Positions 33,786-42,846 of a stretch of DNA of 64,000 nt are shown here, one piece after another. Numbering within the stretch: the stretch's first letter is position 1; each line of letters begins with the position of its first letter. The DNA comes from CAZUFB01 sp964619775 (GTDB lineage Bacteria > Actinomycetota > Coriobacteriia > Coriobacteriales > UMGS124): positions 48,954 through 112,953 of the forward strand of contig CAZUFB010000001.1 in NCBI GenBank assembly GCA_964619775.1. The letters run 5' to 3'. Made by a program: the position numbers and the translations under genes. The notes below the pieces were generated by a model. That model was not told the origin of the DNA and searched no databases. It worked only from the letters and a program-made list of their open reading frames with translations.

Positions 33786-35381
33786 ATGGAAAAGCGTGCG
33801 ACGCGGCGGCGTGCCGTCGAGGCTCTCGGCGAGGCGCCGGCCGGGTTCGAGGCCGGCGGGCCGCTCGAGACGCCCGACGTCTCCGCCGGCGACGACGGGG
33901 ACGAACCGCCGCACGGCGGTCCGGTCGACGCCCGCGGGGTCTTGTCCGCGTTTACTCACCTGCGCAGCCGTCTTGCCGCCGTACCGTCCATCCCGCTTTT
34001 CTTCTTGGGTCTGGGAGTCTACCGCGCCTGGATCGAGATCGCCTTCGTCGGTTCGTTCGTCGACTTCCCAACACACGCTTTCGCGGGCCATAACGCCTTC
34101 GACGCCTTCATGGTAGTTACCATGCTGCTGTGTGCGCGCTTCGCGTGCCGCCTTGCACCGCTCTACCGCTGCAGGGCGGTGCGCTACGGAGCCCCGGCCC
34201 TGCTCGTCGCCTCCACCGCGATCGAGTTCTCCTCCGTCTGGTTCCCGCAGACGGCCGCCTGGGCCGCCTGGGCCGCCGTCCTGTTCGGCGGGGTCGGCAT
34301 CGCCTTCGTCATCCTGCTGTGGTCCGAGCTCTACGGTTGCCTCAGCCCGGTGCGCATCTGCCTCTACTACGCGTCGTCGCTTGTGGCGGGCGCGGTCATC
34401 ATCTGGGTCTACAGGGGGTTCGTGATCGAGTGGCTGCCGGCGATGACCTGCCTTCTGCCCGTGGTCTCCCTGCTGTGCCTGCGTTCGTGCTACCGCAGCA
34501 TGCCGTCGGAGTCGTTGCCCCGGCACGACTGGGCGCGCTTCTCGTTTCCCTGGAAGCCCGTGCTGCTCGTCGCCGTCTATTCGTTCGCGTTCGGGCTGCA
34601 GGAGACCGGCGCCTACCAGGTCACCGGACCGCACTCTTCGCCCGGCATGGTGGCGTGCGCCCTGGTGGTGGTGGCGGGTATCGTGCTGCTTGGCGACCGA
34701 ATCGAGTTCAGCACCATCTACAGCCTGTGGCTGCCGTTCATGTCGGCGGTGTTTTTGGCCCTGCCCGCGCTCGGCGGCATGAGCCCGTGGCTGTGCAACT
34801 TCTGCGCGAACTGGGGTTACGCCGCCAGCGAGATCTTCGTGATGACGATGATCGGCTCCATCGCCTACCGCTACGGCGTGAGCGCCGTGTGGCTGTTCGG
34901 CATCGAGCGCGGCGTGCGCGCGCTTGCGATGCTCGCCGGCCGGCTCCTCGAGCAGCACGTGCTCGGCATCGCCGTGCCCACCGGCACCGTGGTGGTGACG
35001 GCCGTTCTTGTCGCGACCTTCCTGGTGCTGAGCGAGAAGAAGCTCAACGCCAAGTGGGGCGTCCAGATGCGCGAGGACGGCCCCGACGCCGCCTCTCACA
35101 ACGAGGCCGCCCGCCGCAACGCCCTCGGCGTTCGCTGCGCCGAGCTGGGGCGCGCCTACCGCCTGTCGCAGCGCGAGGAGGAGGTGCTCCTGCTGCTGGC
35201 CCAGCGCAAGACCGCCGGCGACATCGAGCGCGAGCTCTACATCGCCAACGGAACCGCCAAGGCGCACATCCGCCACATCTACCAGAAGCTCGACATCCAC
35301 TCGCGCGAGGAGCTGTTCGCGCTGGTGGACGGAGGGGCCTCCCACACCCCTCCCGAAGCCCCGGCGCAAGGCGCAGCCTGA
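33786..35381 (+). CDS. Membrane-bound LuxR-type transcription regulator (12 helices)
   Basis: 531 residues. About 60 polar residues, then roughly 12 membrane helices (from SIPLFFLGLGVYRAWIEI to VVVTAVLVATFLVLSE, about residues 60-417), then a LuxR helix-turn-helix: LSQREEEVLLLLAQRKTAGDIERELYIANGTAKAHIRHIYQKLDIHSREEL (about 460-510). Such proteins have no separate ligand domain and are thought to sense small molecules through the membrane part. They are greatly expanded in Eggerthellaceae and lie next to redox enzyme genes. Here the divergent FAD reductase is the likely target. GGGGGAGGGG precedes the ATG. Confidence 0.9.
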   Translation: MEKRATRRRAVEALGEAPAGFEAGGPLETPDVSAGDDGDEPPHGGPVDARGVLSAFTHLRSRLAAVPSIPLFFLGLGVYRAWIEIAFVGSFVDFPTHAFAGHNAFDAFMVVTMLLCARFACRLAPLYRCRAVRYGAPALLVASTAIEFSSVWFPQTAAWAAWAAVLFGGVGIAFVILLWSELYGCLSPVRICLYYASSLVAGAVIIWVYRGFVIEWLPAMTCLLPVVSLLCLRSCYRSMPSESLPRHDWARFSFPWKPVLLVAVYSFAFGLQETGAYQVTGPHSSPGMVACALVVVAGIVLLGDRIEFSTIYSLWLPFMSAVFLALPALGGMSPWLCNFCANWGYAASEIFVMTMIGSIAYRYGVSAVWLFGIERGVRALAMLAGRLLEQHVLGIAVPTGTVVVTAVLVATFLVLSEKKLNAKWGVQMREDGPDAASHNEAARRNALGVRCAELGRAYRLSQREEEVLLLLAQRKTAGDIERELYIANGTAKAHIRHIYQKLDIHSREELFALVDGGASHTPPEAPAQGAA

Positions 35382-35506
35382 CCCCGTCCGGCGGTGTTTT
35401 GCCGTGTGGGGACTTCGATGCCCCGTCTCCGCCAAACGTCTCCTGCGTGGTCCCGGAGTATGATGGACGGCCGAACACCGCCCCGTCGCCGTCCAAGGAG
35501 CGCACC

Positions 35507-37663
35507 ATGCAGGACCGCCTCACGCAGCCGTCCCTCTTCGGGGAGCAGGCGCCCCGCGAGCGGGCCGCCGAGCTCAACCGCCTGCTCGACTACCACGCCT
35601 ATCGCTACTACGCCCTCGACGATCCCGAGATAACAGACGCCGCCTTCGACGGGCTCGTGCGCGAGCTGCGCGACATTGAAGCGGCCCACCCCGAGCTCGT
35701 GACGCCCGAAAGCTACACCCAGCGCGTCGGTGGCTACGTCTCGAGCCAGTTCGAGAGCGTCCGCCATGCCGCGCGCATGTACTCCATCGACGACATGATG
35801 AACCTCGGCGAGCTCGACGGGTGGCTCGAGCGCGTGGAGCGCGAGTTGGGCGCGGCGCCCACCTACGTCTGCGAGCTCAAGATAGACGGCCTGGGCGTCG
35901 CGCTCACCTATCGGGACGGCATCCTCGTGCGCGCGGCCACCCGCGGCGACGGCGTGATGGGCGAGGACGTGACGCTCAACGTGCGCACCGTTCGCGACGT
36001 CCCGATGCACCTGCGCCCCGAGGCCCTGGCCCACGTGCGCTCAGGCAACGGCACCATCGAGGTGCGCGGCGAGGTCTACATGCCCAAGGAGTCTTTCGCG
36101 CGCCTCAACGAGCAGAACGACGAGGCCGGCCGCGCACCCTTCGCCAACCCGCGCAACGCGGCGGCGGGCTCCCTGCGCCAGAAGGACCCCAAGGTCACCG
36201 CGGGCCGCGACCTGGCGACCTTCATGTACGCGCTGGCCGACATGGACTCCACCGACCTCACAACCCAGTGGGACTTCCTCGCCTGGCTGCGCGATGCGGG
36301 TTTTCATGTGAACCCCAACGTCCAGCGTTGCTCCGGCGCCGCCGAGGTCCACGCCTTCTGCGAGGAGGCCCTCGGCAGGCGCGACGGGCTGCCCTACGAC
36401 ATCGACGGCGTGGTGGTGAAGGTAGACCCCTTCGCATACCAGCACGAGCTCGGCTTCACGGCACGCGCGCCGCGCTTTTTCGCCGCGTTAAAGTTCCCTC
36501 CCGAGGAGAAGCGCACCGTCCTGCGCAACATCGCCGTCCAGGTGGGTCGCACCGGCGTGCTCACTCCTGTCGCCGAGTTCGACCCGGTGGTGGTGGCAGG
36601 TTCGACCATCGCCCGCGCCACGCTGCACAACGAGGACGAGGTGCACCGCAAGGACGTGCGCGTGGGAGACACGGTGGTGGTCCACAAGGCCGGCGACGTG
36701 ATACCCGAGGTCGTCGGCCCGGTCCTGAGCCTGCGCCCCGCCGGCGCCGTTCCCTTTCGCATGCCCGAGCGCTGTCCGAGCTGCGGCAGCGCCGTGGTGC
36801 ACGAGGAGGGCGAGGTCGCCTACCGATGCGTGAGCATCGACTGTCCCGCGCAGGCTTCCGAGCGCTTGCTGCACTGGGTGAGCCGTCCGGTGATGGACAT
36901 CGAGGCGGTGGGCGAGAAGCTGGTGGCGTCGCTGCTCGAAGCGGGCCTGGTGCGCGACGCCTCCGACTTCTACGGCCTCACCGTCGAGCAGGTGGCGGCC
37001 CTGCCAACCGGGCGCCTGTACGCCACCACCACCAAGGCCCACGCCGCCGGCGACCCCGTGCTCGTGGGCGAGACGACGGCCCGAAAGGCGATCGCCAACA
37101 TCCAGGCGTCGCGCGGCAAACCTTTTGCACGGGTGCTCTTCGGCCTGGGCATCCGCCACGTGGGCAAGACGGTTGCCGAGGCGCTTGCGCGCGCGTTCGG
37201 GTCGGCCGCGGCGCTCGCCGCGGCCGACACCGAGCTGATCGCCGCGGTCGAGGGCGTCGGCCCCGAGATCGCCCGCAGCGTGCACGACTTCTTCCGCGTG
37301 CCTGAGAACCTCGCCGTCGTGGAGCGCCTGCGCGCGGCGGGCGTGCGCCTTGAGGAGGAAGAGCCCGCCGCGGCGCCCCCCGGCAGACTTGCCGGGCTTA
37401 CGTTCGTGCTGACCGGAACCCTGCGGCGTTGGACGCGCGAGGAGGCCGGGGAGCAGCTCAAAAGGCTCGGTGCCAAGGTGTCGGGTTCGGTGAGCGGGAA
37501 GACGAGCTACGTGGTGGCCGGCGAGGCGGCCGGCTCCAAGCTGACGAAGGCCCACGAGCTGGGCGTCCCGGTGCTCGGCGAGGACGACCTGGCGCGCGTC
37601 TTCGAAACGGGCGAGCCGCCGGTTCCGGTCACCTTCGGAGGGCGGGGCGCGCCCTCCGAATAA
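35507..37663 (+). CDS. ligA: NAD-dependent DNA ligase
   Basis: 718 residues. The NAD-binding Ia region (NRLLDYHAYRYYALDDPEI), the adenylated lysine K125 in CELKIDGLG, the OB fold, a four-cysteine zinc finger (CPSCG...CVSIDCPAQ), the helix-hairpin-helix block (GLGIRHVGKTVAEAL...VEGVGPEIARS) and a C-terminal BRCT domain (LTFVLTGTLRRWTREEA) are all present. It seals nicks in replication and repair. The start is the ATG with AAGGAG six bases upstream; the open frame continues into the LuxR gene but that part is not ligase. Length is slightly above the usual 670 because of short N- and C-terminal extensions. Confidence 0.97.
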   Translation: MQDRLTQPSLFGEQAPRERAAELNRLLDYHAYRYYALDDPEITDAAFDGLVRELRDIEAAHPELVTPESYTQRVGGYVSSQFESVRHAARMYSIDDMMNLGELDGWLERVERELGAAPTYVCELKIDGLGVALTYRDGILVRAATRGDGVMGEDVTLNVRTVRDVPMHLRPEALAHVRSGNGTIEVRGEVYMPKESFARLNEQNDEAGRAPFANPRNAAAGSLRQKDPKVTAGRDLATFMYALADMDSTDLTTQWDFLAWLRDAGFHVNPNVQRCSGAAEVHAFCEEALGRRDGLPYDIDGVVVKVDPFAYQHELGFTARAPRFFAALKFPPEEKRTVLRNIAVQVGRTGVLTPVAEFDPVVVAGSTIARATLHNEDEVHRKDVRVGDTVVVHKAGDVIPEVVGPVLSLRPAGAVPFRMPERCPSCGSAVVHEEGEVAYRCVSIDCPAQASERLLHWVSRPVMDIEAVGEKLVASLLEAGLVRDASDFYGLTVEQVAALPTGRLYATTTKAHAAGDPVLVGETTARKAIANIQASRGKPFARVLFGLGIRHVGKTVAEALARAFGSAAALAAADTELIAAVEGVGPEIARSVHDFFRVPENLAVVERLRAAGVRLEEEEPAAAPPGRLAGLTFVLTGTLRRWTREEAGEQLKRLGAKVSGSVSGKTSYVVAGEAAGSKLTKAHELGVPVLGEDDLARVFETGEPPVPVTFGGRGAPSE

Positions 37664-37831
37664 GGTTGCCGGCGTGCCCGTTCCGGCGGCGATGAACGGC
37701 CCGCGTAAAATCCGCCGGACAAGTGTGCACGCCCAGCGAAACTGGGGTACCCTAATGCAGCATACGGCGGAAGGCGACGAGGCCCCGTCTGCACGGCGTG
37801 CGGACGGTGGCGCCGAAGGAGGTTTCAGGCA

Positions 37832-39022
37832 ATGGCCGACACCCATCAGGGCGAGGTGGACCGCAAGGGTCTCAAAGAGGAGAAGATCCCCACGAACTTC
37901 AAGGGCGAGGGCCACGAGGTCGCGTTCGACATCGACGGCATCCCCGAGAAGCTCTTCGTGGGCGACAGCGCGTCGCTTGTGATGTTCGCGGCGTGCGAGA
38001 GCGGGTGCGACCTGGTGGGTGACACCGTGACGCTTTCGACCATCGCCGGCGAGGAGGTCGCCCGGGCGAGCTTCGCCACCCAGGAAGGCGAGCTTGCGGT
38101 CAGCGAGCCGATGAAGCTCACGATGCCCGACGAGCCGGGCGAGTACGAGTACGTCGTGCACTACCAACCCCGCGAGCTGCCGCTGCCCGACGACGGCGGC
38201 CCCGCGTTCAAGAACCCCCACGAGGAGCGCGACCTGCTCATCGTGTTCACCGTCGAGCCGCACCACGTGGCGGTGTCCACCTGGGGCGTCACCGCACCGG
38301 TGTGGGTGGGCGCCCCCATCGAGGTGTGCGTCGGCGTGAGCTGCTCGAGCGGCTGCGACCTCGGAGGCCAGCGCGTCGAGGTCTACAACGAGGGCAACGA
38401 GCTGGTATGCTCGGGCACCCTCCACGAGCCCGAGGCCCCGCGCAACACCCTGTGGTGGGACAAGCTCACCGCCACGGCCCCCACCGAGGCCAAACTGCAC
38501 CGCTGGGAGGCGCGCTTTTGCCCGAGCGGCCTCGACGCGCCGCACGAGGAGGCCAAGCACAAGTTCTCCTTCGTGGCACGCGTCCCCCCCGAGCGCAACT
38601 TCAAGATCACCGTCATCGACGACAAGACCGGCAAACCCCAGCGCAGCGCCCGCGTCGAGATCAAGCCGGCAGACGGCAGCGGCAAGGCGCAGTTTGCAAG
38701 CACCGGTGCCGAGGGCACCGCGACCATCGGCGCGTCCAAGGGGATCTTCAACCTCAAGGTGACCGCCCCGAGTCGCCGCGCCTTCACCGAGACGATCGAC
38801 CTTACCGAGCACGACCTCGAGGTGGAGGTCCATATCCAGGCAAGCGGTGCGGGTGCCGCGGAGACGGTCCCCATGAAGGTCCTCGCACCGACGCCCGCCG
38901 AAGGCGATGCGGCGCCGCAGCCGGCAGCCGAGACCGCCGAGCCGGGCGCTTCTTCTCCCGAGCCGCCCGTCGAGGAGACGGCTGCCGGCAAGAAGCCCGC
39001 CGGGGAACATCCCGCCGAGTAG
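37832..39022 (+). CDS. Unknown protein with duplicated Ig-like domains
   Basis: 396 residues; I do not recognise the family. Two similar beta-rich units stand in tandem: LFVGDSASLVMFAACESGCDLVGDTVTL (about 42-69) and VWVGAPIEVCVGVSCSSGCDLGGQRVEV (about 158-185), each with a C-x-SGCDL-x-G motif. A third unit (about 250-340, FKITVIDDKTGKPQRSARVEIKP...TAPSRRAFTETIDL) resembles carboxypeptidase-regulatory-like beta sandwiches. The tail is Ala/Pro/Glu-rich. There is no signal peptide or membrane helix, which is odd for Ig-like repeats. AGGAGGTTT precedes the ATG; -10-like TACCCT lies 80 bases upstream. A strong terminator follows, so it is a single-gene unit. Confidence 0.75.
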   Translation: MADTHQGEVDRKGLKEEKIPTNFKGEGHEVAFDIDGIPEKLFVGDSASLVMFAACESGCDLVGDTVTLSTIAGEEVARASFATQEGELAVSEPMKLTMPDEPGEYEYVVHYQPRELPLPDDGGPAFKNPHEERDLLIVFTVEPHHVAVSTWGVTAPVWVGAPIEVCVGVSCSSGCDLGGQRVEVYNEGNELVCSGTLHEPEAPRNTLWWDKLTATAPTEAKLHRWEARFCPSGLDAPHEEAKHKFSFVARVPPERNFKITVIDDKTGKPQRSARVEIKPADGSGKAQFASTGAEGTATIGASKGIFNLKVTAPSRRAFTETIDLTEHDLEVEVHIQASGAGAAETVPMKVLAPTPAEGDAAPQPAAETAEPGASSPEPPVEETAAGKKPAGEHPAE

Positions 39023-39115
39023 GCGGCATGGGTCGGGGTTTGCGCGGACGGCTGCCTGACGTCGACCCGTCGCCGACGCACGGGGCGCACCGGGTTGCGT
39101 ATCGCAGCTTACGAA

Positions 39116-39154
39116 AGGGAGGGATCCGAAAAAGTTCGGGTTCCTCCCTTTTTT
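39116..39154 (+). terminator. Rho-independent terminator after the Ig-like protein
   Basis: GGGAGGGATCCGAA pairs almost fully with TTCGGGTTCCTCCC, followed by TTTTTT. It also separates the convergent lysozyme gene. Confidence 0.9.
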
Positions 39155-39173
39155 GCCGTGGCGCCCGGACGCG

Positions 39174-40004
39174 CTACGCCACCACGAATTCGATGTCCAG
39201 GTCGACCGAGCCCTCGACGCCGTCCACGCTTCCTGCAGTGCTGTATTGCCAAAACGTGAAGTCAACCTGGCCGGTAGGCTCCTGGACGTCGTACTCGGCG
39301 TACCACACCGGGTACGACGAAAGCTCGTCGAGGTCGAGCAGGGCCAGATGGTGCTGGTTGCCGTAGACCATCGCCTGGTAGCCTGCCTCTTGGATCGTCT
39401 CGCAGAACGCCTGGGCGTTGGCGGTGTACTGGGACCCGCCCAGGTTGTTGGCACGACCGGCCGAGCTTGACACCTGCTCCTGGTCGAAGGCGATGGGGTA
39501 GGAGAGCGACCGGCCGTCGAGCAGCTCGAGGACGTAGCGCGCCTCCTCCGCAGCTTCGTCTTCGTTGACCGCCGACGAGAAGAAGTATGCGCCCAGCGGC
39601 ACCCCTGCGGACAGCGCGCCGTCGGCGTTGGCGGCGAACTGCCCGTCTTCGAACAGGCCGCCTTCGGTGTAGCCTCGGTAGCCGACGCGCACCATCGCAA
39701 ACTCGATGCCGTCGCCCGCAACCGCCTGCCAGTCGACTTCTCCGTTGTAGTCGGACACGTCGATGCCCGTGCGCGAAGACAGCCGACCGTCGGGGTAGTA
39801 GTATTTGCGTCCCTGCGTGTTGGTCATGAGCGCCGTCCAGTCGTAGGGGCTTTCCCACACCTCGACCTCGGAGGTCTCGCCGTTCTGCCCCGAGCCGCAT
39901 CCGGCGAGCAGGCCGCCGGCCGCACAGACGATTCCCGCGCCCATCAGGGCAAGGGCACGCCGTCGGGGGAGGACAAGCGTGTTGGCATTGCAATCGTGAG
40001 ACAT
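39174..40004 (-). CDS. GH25 lysozyme lipoprotein
   Basis: 276 residues. A basic start (PRRRALALMG) and lipobox LAGC (lipidated Cys36) place it on the outer membrane face. The GH25 domain begins TGIDVSDYNGEVDW with Asp82 and contains IAFDQEQ with Asp174 and Glu176, plus VWYAEYD and FWQYST near the end. GH25 enzymes cut the beta-1,4 bond between N-acetylmuramic acid and N-acetylglucosamine in the cell wall. An unusual 40-residue insert (SPYDWTALMTNTQGRKYYYPDG) precedes the domain. AAAGGTCC serves as ribosome site. Confidence 0.9.
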   Translation of the reverse strand: MSHDCNANTLVLPRRRALALMGAGIVCAAGGLLAGCGSGQNGETSEVEVWESPYDWTALMTNTQGRKYYYPDGRLSSRTGIDVSDYNGEVDWQAVAGDGIEFAMVRVGYRGYTEGGLFEDGQFAANADGALSAGVPLGAYFFSSAVNEDEAAEEARYVLELLDGRSLSYPIAFDQEQVSSSAGRANNLGGSQYTANAQAFCETIQEAGYQAMVYGNQHHLALLDLDELSSYPVWYAEYDVQEPTGQVDFTFWQYSTAGSVDGVEGSVDLDIEFVVA

Positions 40005-40129
40005 CCCAGGACCTTTCGTTCACACGCCCGGTCGCTCGAAAGGCGAGCCGTGGCCGACGTTTGGCGCACAGGCGCCGTCTGACTTGCGCGCGGGCGCGCC
40101 GCGCCCGGTTCCCACACGTTTCGGGCTCA

Positions 40130-40158
40130 ACTATACCCAATCGCCGCTCACTGCAAAA
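40130..40158 (-). promoter_or_regulatory. Promoter of the lysozyme gene
   Basis: On the minus strand TTTTGC, 17 bases, TATAGT. The -10 overlaps the stop codon of the upstream HAD gene, so the lysozyme can be transcribed separately from the LuxR-HAD pair. Confidence 0.4.
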
Positions 40159-40997
40159 AACGCGCCGCGCCAAAGCGTCTCCAAATAGCGCGCCACGCCG
40201 TCGTCGGTCGCGGCGGGCGCCGTGTCGTCGGCGGCCTCGAGGGCGCAGGGGGCGGCGTTGCCCACCGCCACGCCGCAGCCCGCCATGCGCAGCAGGGGCA
40301 CGTCGTTTGCGTCGTCGCCGAAGGCCAGGGCTGCACGCGGGTCCACGCCGAGCGCATGCAGCAGGGCGCGCGCCCCGAACGCCTTGTCGACCCCGGGAGG
40401 CACCACCTCCACCATGGTGCCTCCCGCCGAGCAGATGACCGTGAGCTTCGGGAAACGCCGGCGCACGGCCTCGGCCAGATCCCGGCCCGCTGCCGGGTTG
40501 TGCGCGCAGCTGCAAAAAAGCTTGTTGGGCAACACGCCGGCGTCGAGCAGCGAGTCCGGGTCGGCCTGCTGCGGGCACGCCCCCACGATGGCTGCCTCGC
40601 GCCGCACGGCGGGGTTTTCGGGGTTTGCCACGTACCACCCCAGACCCGCAAAGTAGCAAGGCTCGAGCTGGGGAAAGTCGCGCGCCACCAGGTCGAGGAC
40701 CCCGCGGGCGTCTCCGGGGCAAAGCGTGGCGGATGAGAGGACGCGGCCGTCGGCGTCGAGCACGAGCGCGCCGCTGTAGCACACCGCGGGCACGGGCACG
40801 GCCAAGGCCGCGCGCACCCCGGCGACGCCGCTCGGCATGCGGCCGGTCACCAAGGCAAACGGCACCCCCGCCGCATGGAGCCGCCGCACTGCGGCGACCG
40901 TGCCCTCCGAGACGGAGCGGCTTGCGTCGAGCAGGGTCCCGTCGATGTCGGAAAGCACGACCTCGAACGGAAACGGCGCACCGCAGACGTCTCCCAT
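40131..40997 (-). CDS. HAD-superfamily phosphatase, Cof/IIB type
   Basis: 288 residues. Motif I is LSDIDGTLL with nucleophile Asp17 and Asp19; motif II LVTGR; the motif III Lys lies in GVDKAFGARALL; motif IV FGDDANDVPLL. The large cap between motifs II and III marks subclass IIB, cytoplasmic enzymes that dephosphorylate sugar phosphates or flavin nucleotides. The substrate is not readable. It starts three bases after the stop of the LuxR gene, with GAGGGGGG inside that gene as ribosome site, so its translation is tied to the regulator. Confidence 0.92.
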   Translation of the reverse strand: MGDVCGAPFPFEVVLSDIDGTLLDASRSVSEGTVAAVRRLHAAGVPFALVTGRMPSGVAGVRAALAVPVPAVCYSGALVLDADGRVLSSATLCPGDARGVLDLVARDFPQLEPCYFAGLGWYVANPENPAVRREAAIVGACPQQADPDSLLDAGVLPNKLFCSCAHNPAAGRDLAEAVRRRFPKLTVICSAGGTMVEVVPPGVDKAFGARALLHALGVDPRAALAFGDDANDVPLLRMAGCGVAVGNAAPCALEAADDTAPAATDDGVARYLETLWRGAFFAVSGDWV

Positions 40998-41000
40998 GCG

Positions 41001-42521
41001 CTAGCGTCCCCCCTCGGTGTCGGCAGCACGGGCCTCGAGCAGGTCGATCATCCGCTGGCGGTCGTGGACGTCGAGCTTTTTGTAGATGTGCATGAGATGG
41101 GTGTTGACCGTGCCGGTGGAGATGCCCAGCTCCTCGCAGATGCGCTGCGTGGTACGCCCCTTGGCCGCAAGCATGAGCACCTCGGTCTCCTTGGCGGTGA
41201 GGCCGTGGGTGCGGGCCACCTCCTCCACGCGAAGGCGGAAGCGCCGAGGTGTCTGCGGGCGCTCGTCGTCGGCGTCGAGCAGGACGGTGAAGGTGTGCTC
41301 GTCGGCTATGAACAGAAACGAAACGAGCACCAGGCATGCGCAGGCGAGCGCAGAAAGGCTCAGCGCGCGCTCTCCCAAGTCGAAGAAGGACGTCGCCACG
41401 CTGCCGACGAAGGTGCCCGTCAGGCAGGCGGCGTAGGACACCGCAAGCGCCAGGCCGAACAGCACGCGCGCCTCGATGCGGTAGGCGCGCGCCGTCTCGA
41501 CGAGGTAGGCCCATTCGAGCAGGGTGAACAGGCAGTGGCACATGAGCGGCGGAAGGTCGGCCGCGGGCGACAGGCCGTACATGATTGGAGAGAGCAGCAT
41601 CAGAAAAGCGAGCAGGAGCATCGTGGCGCGCGTGAGCCGCCGCACGTGCGACGGGCTCGGTCCCCGCAGGTCCACGGCGCAGAGGAACCCGGCCGCACCG
41701 CACATCGCCGCCAGAAACAGCAAGCGGTAGGCGCCGGTCTCCGAGGCGGGGTCCACTTCGAGAAAGACCGCCCGCACAAGGCTTTCGGCCAGGCTGAGAA
41801 GCCCCAGCGCAATCAGCGACCGCACGAAAACGGAGTTGGCCTTTGCGTCCCGTACGGCAAGGATCCCGCCTGCGGCGGCGGGCCCGCCGCCAGGTCCGGT
41901 CCCCAGCGCAGGAGATGCATCGCCTTTCGTCGCATCGCCGCCGACGAGATCCAAGGCGATCAGGGCCGACAGGCTTGCAAGCGGCAGCAGGGCGGTCAGG
42001 GCGATGCCCGCCAGCTCGGGCAGCTGCAGCGCGCCCGCGAATGCAGCTGCCGCGAACACGAACGCGATCGCGATGTGCGGTGCCGCCGAACCTGCAGGGC
42101 CGCGTATGAGCCGGGTCCCCCAGCCAAGCGCGAGCACGGCGAAGGCCATGCCGGCGACGACCGAGGCGATGGAGCACCAGGGTTGCTTGAAGAACTCGCG
42201 CTCCACCATCGCAAGTACGACGGTGCAGGCTGCAAGGGCTGCGGCGGCAAGCGCCTCGGGCAGCCGCGCAGTTCCCGCGCGCCGCCCGCCGATCGGGCGG
42301 CGCACAAGCGCGTACGCGAGAAAGGCCACGACCATGCCGCAGCATGCGAAGGTGTAGGTGCTGTTGAGGTGCTCGATGTCGTTGCGCGTAGAGAAATGGA
42401 CGAGGCGGCTGAAAAACGTCACGTACGTCCATGCCATCAGGCAGCCCAGGCCAAACGACTGAACCGCCGCTGCGGGCATGTGCCGTTCGCGCCGCCCGTC
42501 CGCCGCCCTGGTCTCGGTCAC
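41001..42521 (-). CDS. Membrane-bound LuxR-type transcription regulator (second)
   Basis: 506 residues from a GTG start with GGAGGAGGGG just upstream; an in-frame ATG 21 codons earlier lacks a ribosome site. Roughly 12 hydrophobic segments (from VQSFGLGCLMAWTYVTFF to ALSLSALACACLVLVSFLFI) precede a LuxR helix-turn-helix (LTAKETEVLMLAAKGRTTQRICEELGISTGTVNTHLMHIYKKLDVHDRQRMIDLL). Same architecture as the regulator by the FAD reductase, with little sequence identity in the membrane part. Divergent from the molybdopterin oxidoreductase operon, its likely target, and followed directly by the HAD phosphatase gene. Confidence 0.9.
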   Translation of the reverse strand: MTETRAADGRRERHMPAAAVQSFGLGCLMAWTYVTFFSRLVHFSTRNDIEHLNSTYTFACCGMVVAFLAYALVRRPIGGRRAGTARLPEALAAAALAACTVVLAMVEREFFKQPWCSIASVVAGMAFAVLALGWGTRLIRGPAGSAAPHIAIAFVFAAAAFAGALQLPELAGIALTALLPLASLSALIALDLVGGDATKGDASPALGTGPGGGPAAAGGILAVRDAKANSVFVRSLIALGLLSLAESLVRAVFLEVDPASETGAYRLLFLAAMCGAAGFLCAVDLRGPSPSHVRRLTRATMLLLAFLMLLSPIMYGLSPAADLPPLMCHCLFTLLEWAYLVETARAYRIEARVLFGLALAVSYAACLTGTFVGSVATSFFDLGERALSLSALACACLVLVSFLFIADEHTFTVLLDADDERPQTPRRFRLRVEEVARTHGLTAKETEVLMLAAKGRTTQRICEELGISTGTVNTHLMHIYKKLDVHDRQRMIDLLEARAADTEGGR

Positions 42522-42846
42522 GCGCCCCTCCTCCCGTGCCGTGCGTGGTTTGGCACCGCCATGCCCCCGTAGTTGGCGGCCCACAGTTGTACCGTATCAA
42601 CAGACGGCGGCGAACGGTGTTTGCCAATGCGCTTGCACGCTATCTGCGACCAGCGATTTTGATGCATCATATGAATTATACGATACCCCTGTGCGAATTC
42701 TCTGATTATCAAAACCCCCTTCTGTGTGCATACGATAAAGCAGGATTGTGCGCTTTGCGCACCCGCCCGTTCGCCGATCCGACAGGCGGACCGCGCCGGA
42801 GCGCCGGGTGCACCATGCACCGATCAGAGAGACAGGAGGAGGAGAC
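42522..42846. promoter_or_regulatory. AT-rich control region between LuxR and the molybdopterin operon
   Basis: 325 bases without a gene. AT-rich for this genome between 42640 and 42745. It contains the palindrome TGATGCATCA (42660-42669), a direct repeat ATACGATA at 42678 and 42730, and several -10-like TATACG/TACGAT words, but no unambiguous promoter pair. Confidence 0.5.

Noticed and set aside
34130..35506. An upstream extension of DNA ligase into the LuxR gene
   Set aside because: The extension is a frame-shifted reading of LuxR; ligase similarity starts after a clear ribosome site and ATG.
37637..37662. A terminator at the end of ligA
   Set aside because: TTCGGAGGGCG / CGCCCTCCGAA forms a stem across the stop codon, but no T-run follows, so it was not called.
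36488..39721. A 1077-residue minus-strand frame spanning ligA and the Ig-like gene
   Set aside because: It crosses two well-supported plus-strand genes and a strong terminator, and its composition is repetitive.
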